DNA of 34,334 nucleotides from Pirellulales bacterium (lineage in GTDB: Bacteria; Planctomycetota; Planctomycetia; Pirellulales; Thermoguttaceae). Below the pieces are notes generated by a model. It did no database searches and was not told the origin of the DNA. It worked only from the letters and a program-made list of their open reading frames with translations. Below are positions 32,961-34,334 of the stretch, one piece after another. Positions within the stretch are counted from its first letter, which is position 1; every line of letters starts with the position of its first letter. Made by a program: the position numbers and the translations under genes. The DNA lies in NCBI GenBank assembly GCA_016936015.1, contig JAFGPV010000129.1, forward strand, positions 1-34,334. Direction: 5' to 3'.

Positions 32961-32966
32961 ATTATA
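32961..32966 (-). promoter_or_regulatory. Possible -10 element for the mannosidase-AraC operon
   Basis: Minus strand TATAAT, about 43 bases before the start codon; no convincing -35 at the right distance, as expected if an activator such as the AraC protein is required. Confidence 0.3.
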
Positions 32967-32993
32967 TTGGATCAAGGAACGAAGAGAAATGAG

Positions 32994-33101
32994 CGGGTAG
33001 CCCCGATAGCTCAGCTATCGGGGCGGTGAAACCGCAAGAGGCCCTCCCCATCCCTCTTGTGCCTGCCGGCACCCCGATTGACAAGCAATCGGGGCTACCC
33101 G
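32994..33101. repeat. 108-base cruciform repeat element (second of its kind)
   Basis: Outer arms CGGGTAGCCCCGAT (32994-33007) and ATCGGGGCTACCCG (33088-33101) form a perfect 14-base inverted repeat. Inside each end is a hairpin: CCCCGATAGCT-C-AGCTATCGGGG (33001-33023) and CCCCGATTG-ACAAG-CAATCGGGG (33072-33094). This is the same plan as 11365-11484, and the ACAAG loop is shared. No coding capacity; sits between the mannosidase and the nucleosidase genes. Confidence 0.8.
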
Positions 33102-33111
33102 TGATGGATTA

Positions 33112-33924
33112 TTATTCCGGCAGGGCGGCGATCAGTTCGAGGACAAATTTTGCCAGCTTTTCCGAGGCGATCAGTGAGCGCTCTTTGAGCGCCCAGAGAT
33201 CCTTGACGGCACGCGGCCGGCGGAAGATCGTACCCAGCGCGGCGCCCCAGCGGGCGGCCTCGCTCGGCTGACGCAGCAGCCGCTCGACGTCCGGCGGCAG
33301 CGTCTCCTCCGCTACGTCGAGGATGATTCGCGCCGACAGCAGCGGCACTTCGCGGCGGCGGCAGACTTCCGCCACGGCATAGGTCTCCATGTCGGCGGCT
33401 ATCGCCCCAGACTTCTCGAATAGTTCCTTCTTCTCCTCCGGTGAGCGGACAACCCGATCAAGGGTTAAAAGTTTTCCGATTGTGGTCCCCTCTCCCCTTG
33501 GGAGAGGGTTAGGGTGAGGGCTGTTGTTCGGTAAGTTCGCCCTCACCCCCTGCCCCTCTCCCATTGGGAGAGGGGAGTTATCGATCCTCAGCCACTCGCC
33601 GCTTTCGCAGCCGATCTGATCGGCCATGAGGATCGCATAACGGGCAATCGCGGGATCCAATCCGCCGGCGAACCCGGCGGAGATCATCCACTGTGGGCGG
33701 TGGCCGTCGATGACGGTCTCGGCGGCGGCCGCGGCGGCCTCCCGGCCCGGCCCGGTGCGGACCACGACCACCCTTCGCCCCTTCCACCCGCCCTCCTTGG
33801 CCGCGAAATTTTCACCGCGGATGGTAACCAGCCCCGACAGCAAGTCTTCCAGTCCCCCGGCCTCGGCACCGAGGGCAAACAACACGGCGGTGTGACAGGG
33901 TCGGATGTCGGGCATTGCGGGCAT
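33112..33924 (-). CDS. HpnG/MTAN-like nucleoside phosphorylase with repeat inserted in frame
   Basis: 270 residues from ATG 33924 (or 33915). The PNP_UDP_1 fold is visible: AVLFALGAEAGGL at the start, VVVVRTGPGREAA, ISAGFAGGLDP, and the catalytic region GAIAADMETYAVAEVCRR. The C-terminus KDLWALKERSLIASEKLAKF resembles hopanoid-associated phosphorylase HpnG, and methylthioadenosine/SAH nucleosidases share the fold. Residues about 116-148 (PLPMGEGQGVR ... PHPNPLPRGEG) are the translation of two inverted dispersed repeats, lying between a surface loop (WLRID) and IGKLLTLDRVV; without them the protein has the usual family length. The enzyme would cleave adenosyl- or hopanoid-linked ribose; no other hopanoid genes are visible, so substrate is open. 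Expression is likely, since the frame is kept intact. Confidence 0.8.
   Translation of the reverse strand: MPAMPDIRPCHTAVLFALGAEAGGLEDLLSGLVTIRGENFAAKEGGWKGRRVVVVRTGPGREAAAAAAETVIDGHRPQWMISAGFAGGLDPAIARYAILMADQIGCESGEWLRIDNSPLPMGEGQGVRANLPNNSPHPNPLPRGEGTTIGKLLTLDRVVRSPEEKKELFEKSGAIAADMETYAVAEVCRRREVPLLSARIILDVAEETLPPDVERLLRQPSEAARWGAALGTIFRRPRAVKDLWALKERSLIASEKLAKFVLELIAALPE
33484..33582. repeat. Paired inverted palindromic repeats inside the nucleosidase gene
   Basis: Two inverted copies of the CTCTCCC...GGGAGAGGG...GGTGAGGG unit found also at 20447-20486. Together they are about 99 bases, a multiple of three, and add about 33 residues without breaking the frame. Confidence 0.8.
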
Positions 33925-34334
33925 TGCGGTTGAAGGATTATCGGTTGCAGTCTCCGTAAAATGGAGACGTTAAAAATATCTCTGAAAGGGAGTTTTGCGC
34001 CAAGGCAGGTGCGGGAAGGCGGTTTTTCTTGCCCGAATTGTTGTGCGATTTCGGTTTGAATTGTTGGACAATACGGGGGCGCGAAGTGCCGGATTTTACG
34101 GTACCGCGCGGGAATTGTTGTGCGCGAATTGTTGAGCACTTTTCGGGCGTGAAGTCGTTTTGGTTCTGTATTTTTCGATATCCGGCATTTTTTTGCTCGG
34201 TTTTGCCGGAACGAGTTTTTAACGGTTTTAATTCCATGAAGCCATTGGGCAACAGCATGGGCATTTGGAACACTTCGGGGGGGTGGAGGCGGGGGGGCGT
34301 CGCCAGGCGGCGGGTTGCCGGCCATTGGTTGGGG
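33925..34334. other. Terminal non-coding stretch with repeated GAATTGTTG motif
   Basis: About 410 bases with no credible gene. GAATTGTTG occurs four times on the plus strand (34035, 34058, 34112 and 34126). The region is mixed: T-rich from about 34140 to 34230 and G-rich near the end. A minus-strand frame at 33938-34273 has no family features and is rejected. Confidence 0.5.

Noticed and set aside
33938-34273. 111-residue minus-strand frame near the window end
   Set aside because: No domain, no ribosome site, and it spans the GAATTGTTG repeats.
1-34334. CRISPR array, rRNA, or intact insertion sequence
   Set aside because: No regularly spaced direct repeats, no rRNA-like sequence and no transposase frame are present; the repeats here are palindromes and short tandems.

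Overview
The window (34,334 bases, GC-rich) reads as chromosome from a planctomycete, probably an anaerobic or fermentative one known only from assembly. Three things support this: a DUF1559 prepilin-type protein, a hallmark of Planctomycetota; several large secreted glycoside hydrolases scattered among unrelated genes; and many dispersed palindromic repeats. This is inferred from gene content, not from a phylogenetic marker.

Layout: (1) 1-3190: end of leuA, a secreted GH36-like hydrolase, and tRNA-Leu(TAA); the hydrolase frame ends on the tRNA anticodon. (2) 3191-5395: a rubrerythrin/ferritin-like gene, then a minus-strand Thi4 thiazole synthase behind a TPP riboswitch and an intrinsic terminator. 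(3) 5438-9549: a GH13 (trehalose-synthase-like) protein and a CPA2 cation/proton antiporter with CBS domains. (4) 9584-11484: a repeat element, a GAF/sigma-54 activator on the minus strand, and a 120-base cruciform repeat. (5) 11991-19119: hdrC-hdrB-hdrA-mvhD-mvhG-(DUF2695)-mvhA, a full heterodisulfide-reductase/[NiFe]-hydrogenase electron-bifurcating complex. (6) 19135-20486: two small secreted Cys-rich proteins on the minus strand, then a junction of two gene tails: a nucleosidase C-terminus and an mvhA C-terminus that has lost its metal cysteines. (7) 20894-23136: a two-gene module, AlbA/Schlafen-like plus HATPase protein overlapping a ParA-like ATPase. (8) 23287-28582: a small basic DUF6788-like protein, a GH127 beta-L-arabinofuranosidase-like protein, an SDR fragment running into a hemerythrin gene, and the DUF1559 protein. 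(9) 28825-34334: an AraC regulator coupled to a GH38-like mannosidase, a second cruciform repeat, an HpnG/MTAN-like nucleosidase with a repeat inserted in frame, and a repeat-bearing terminal stretch.

Working together: Mvh would oxidise (or evolve) H2 and pass electrons through MvhD to HdrA, where flavin bifurcation splits them between a low-potential carrier and the HdrB/C site. The divergent sigma-54 activator resembles hydrogenase regulators of the FhlA type and is a candidate controller. The GH36, GH127 and GH38-like proteins, all with signal peptides, point to breakdown of plant or algal glycans, giving sugars whose fermentation would need hydrogen handling. Thi4 gives thiamine biosynthesis under TPP feedback.

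The parts most worth a second look are the AlbA-HATPase/ParA pair, the Cys-rich secreted pair beside the hydrogenase, the mvhA tail lacking its ligands, and the family of modular palindromes, one of which is translated inside an enzyme.
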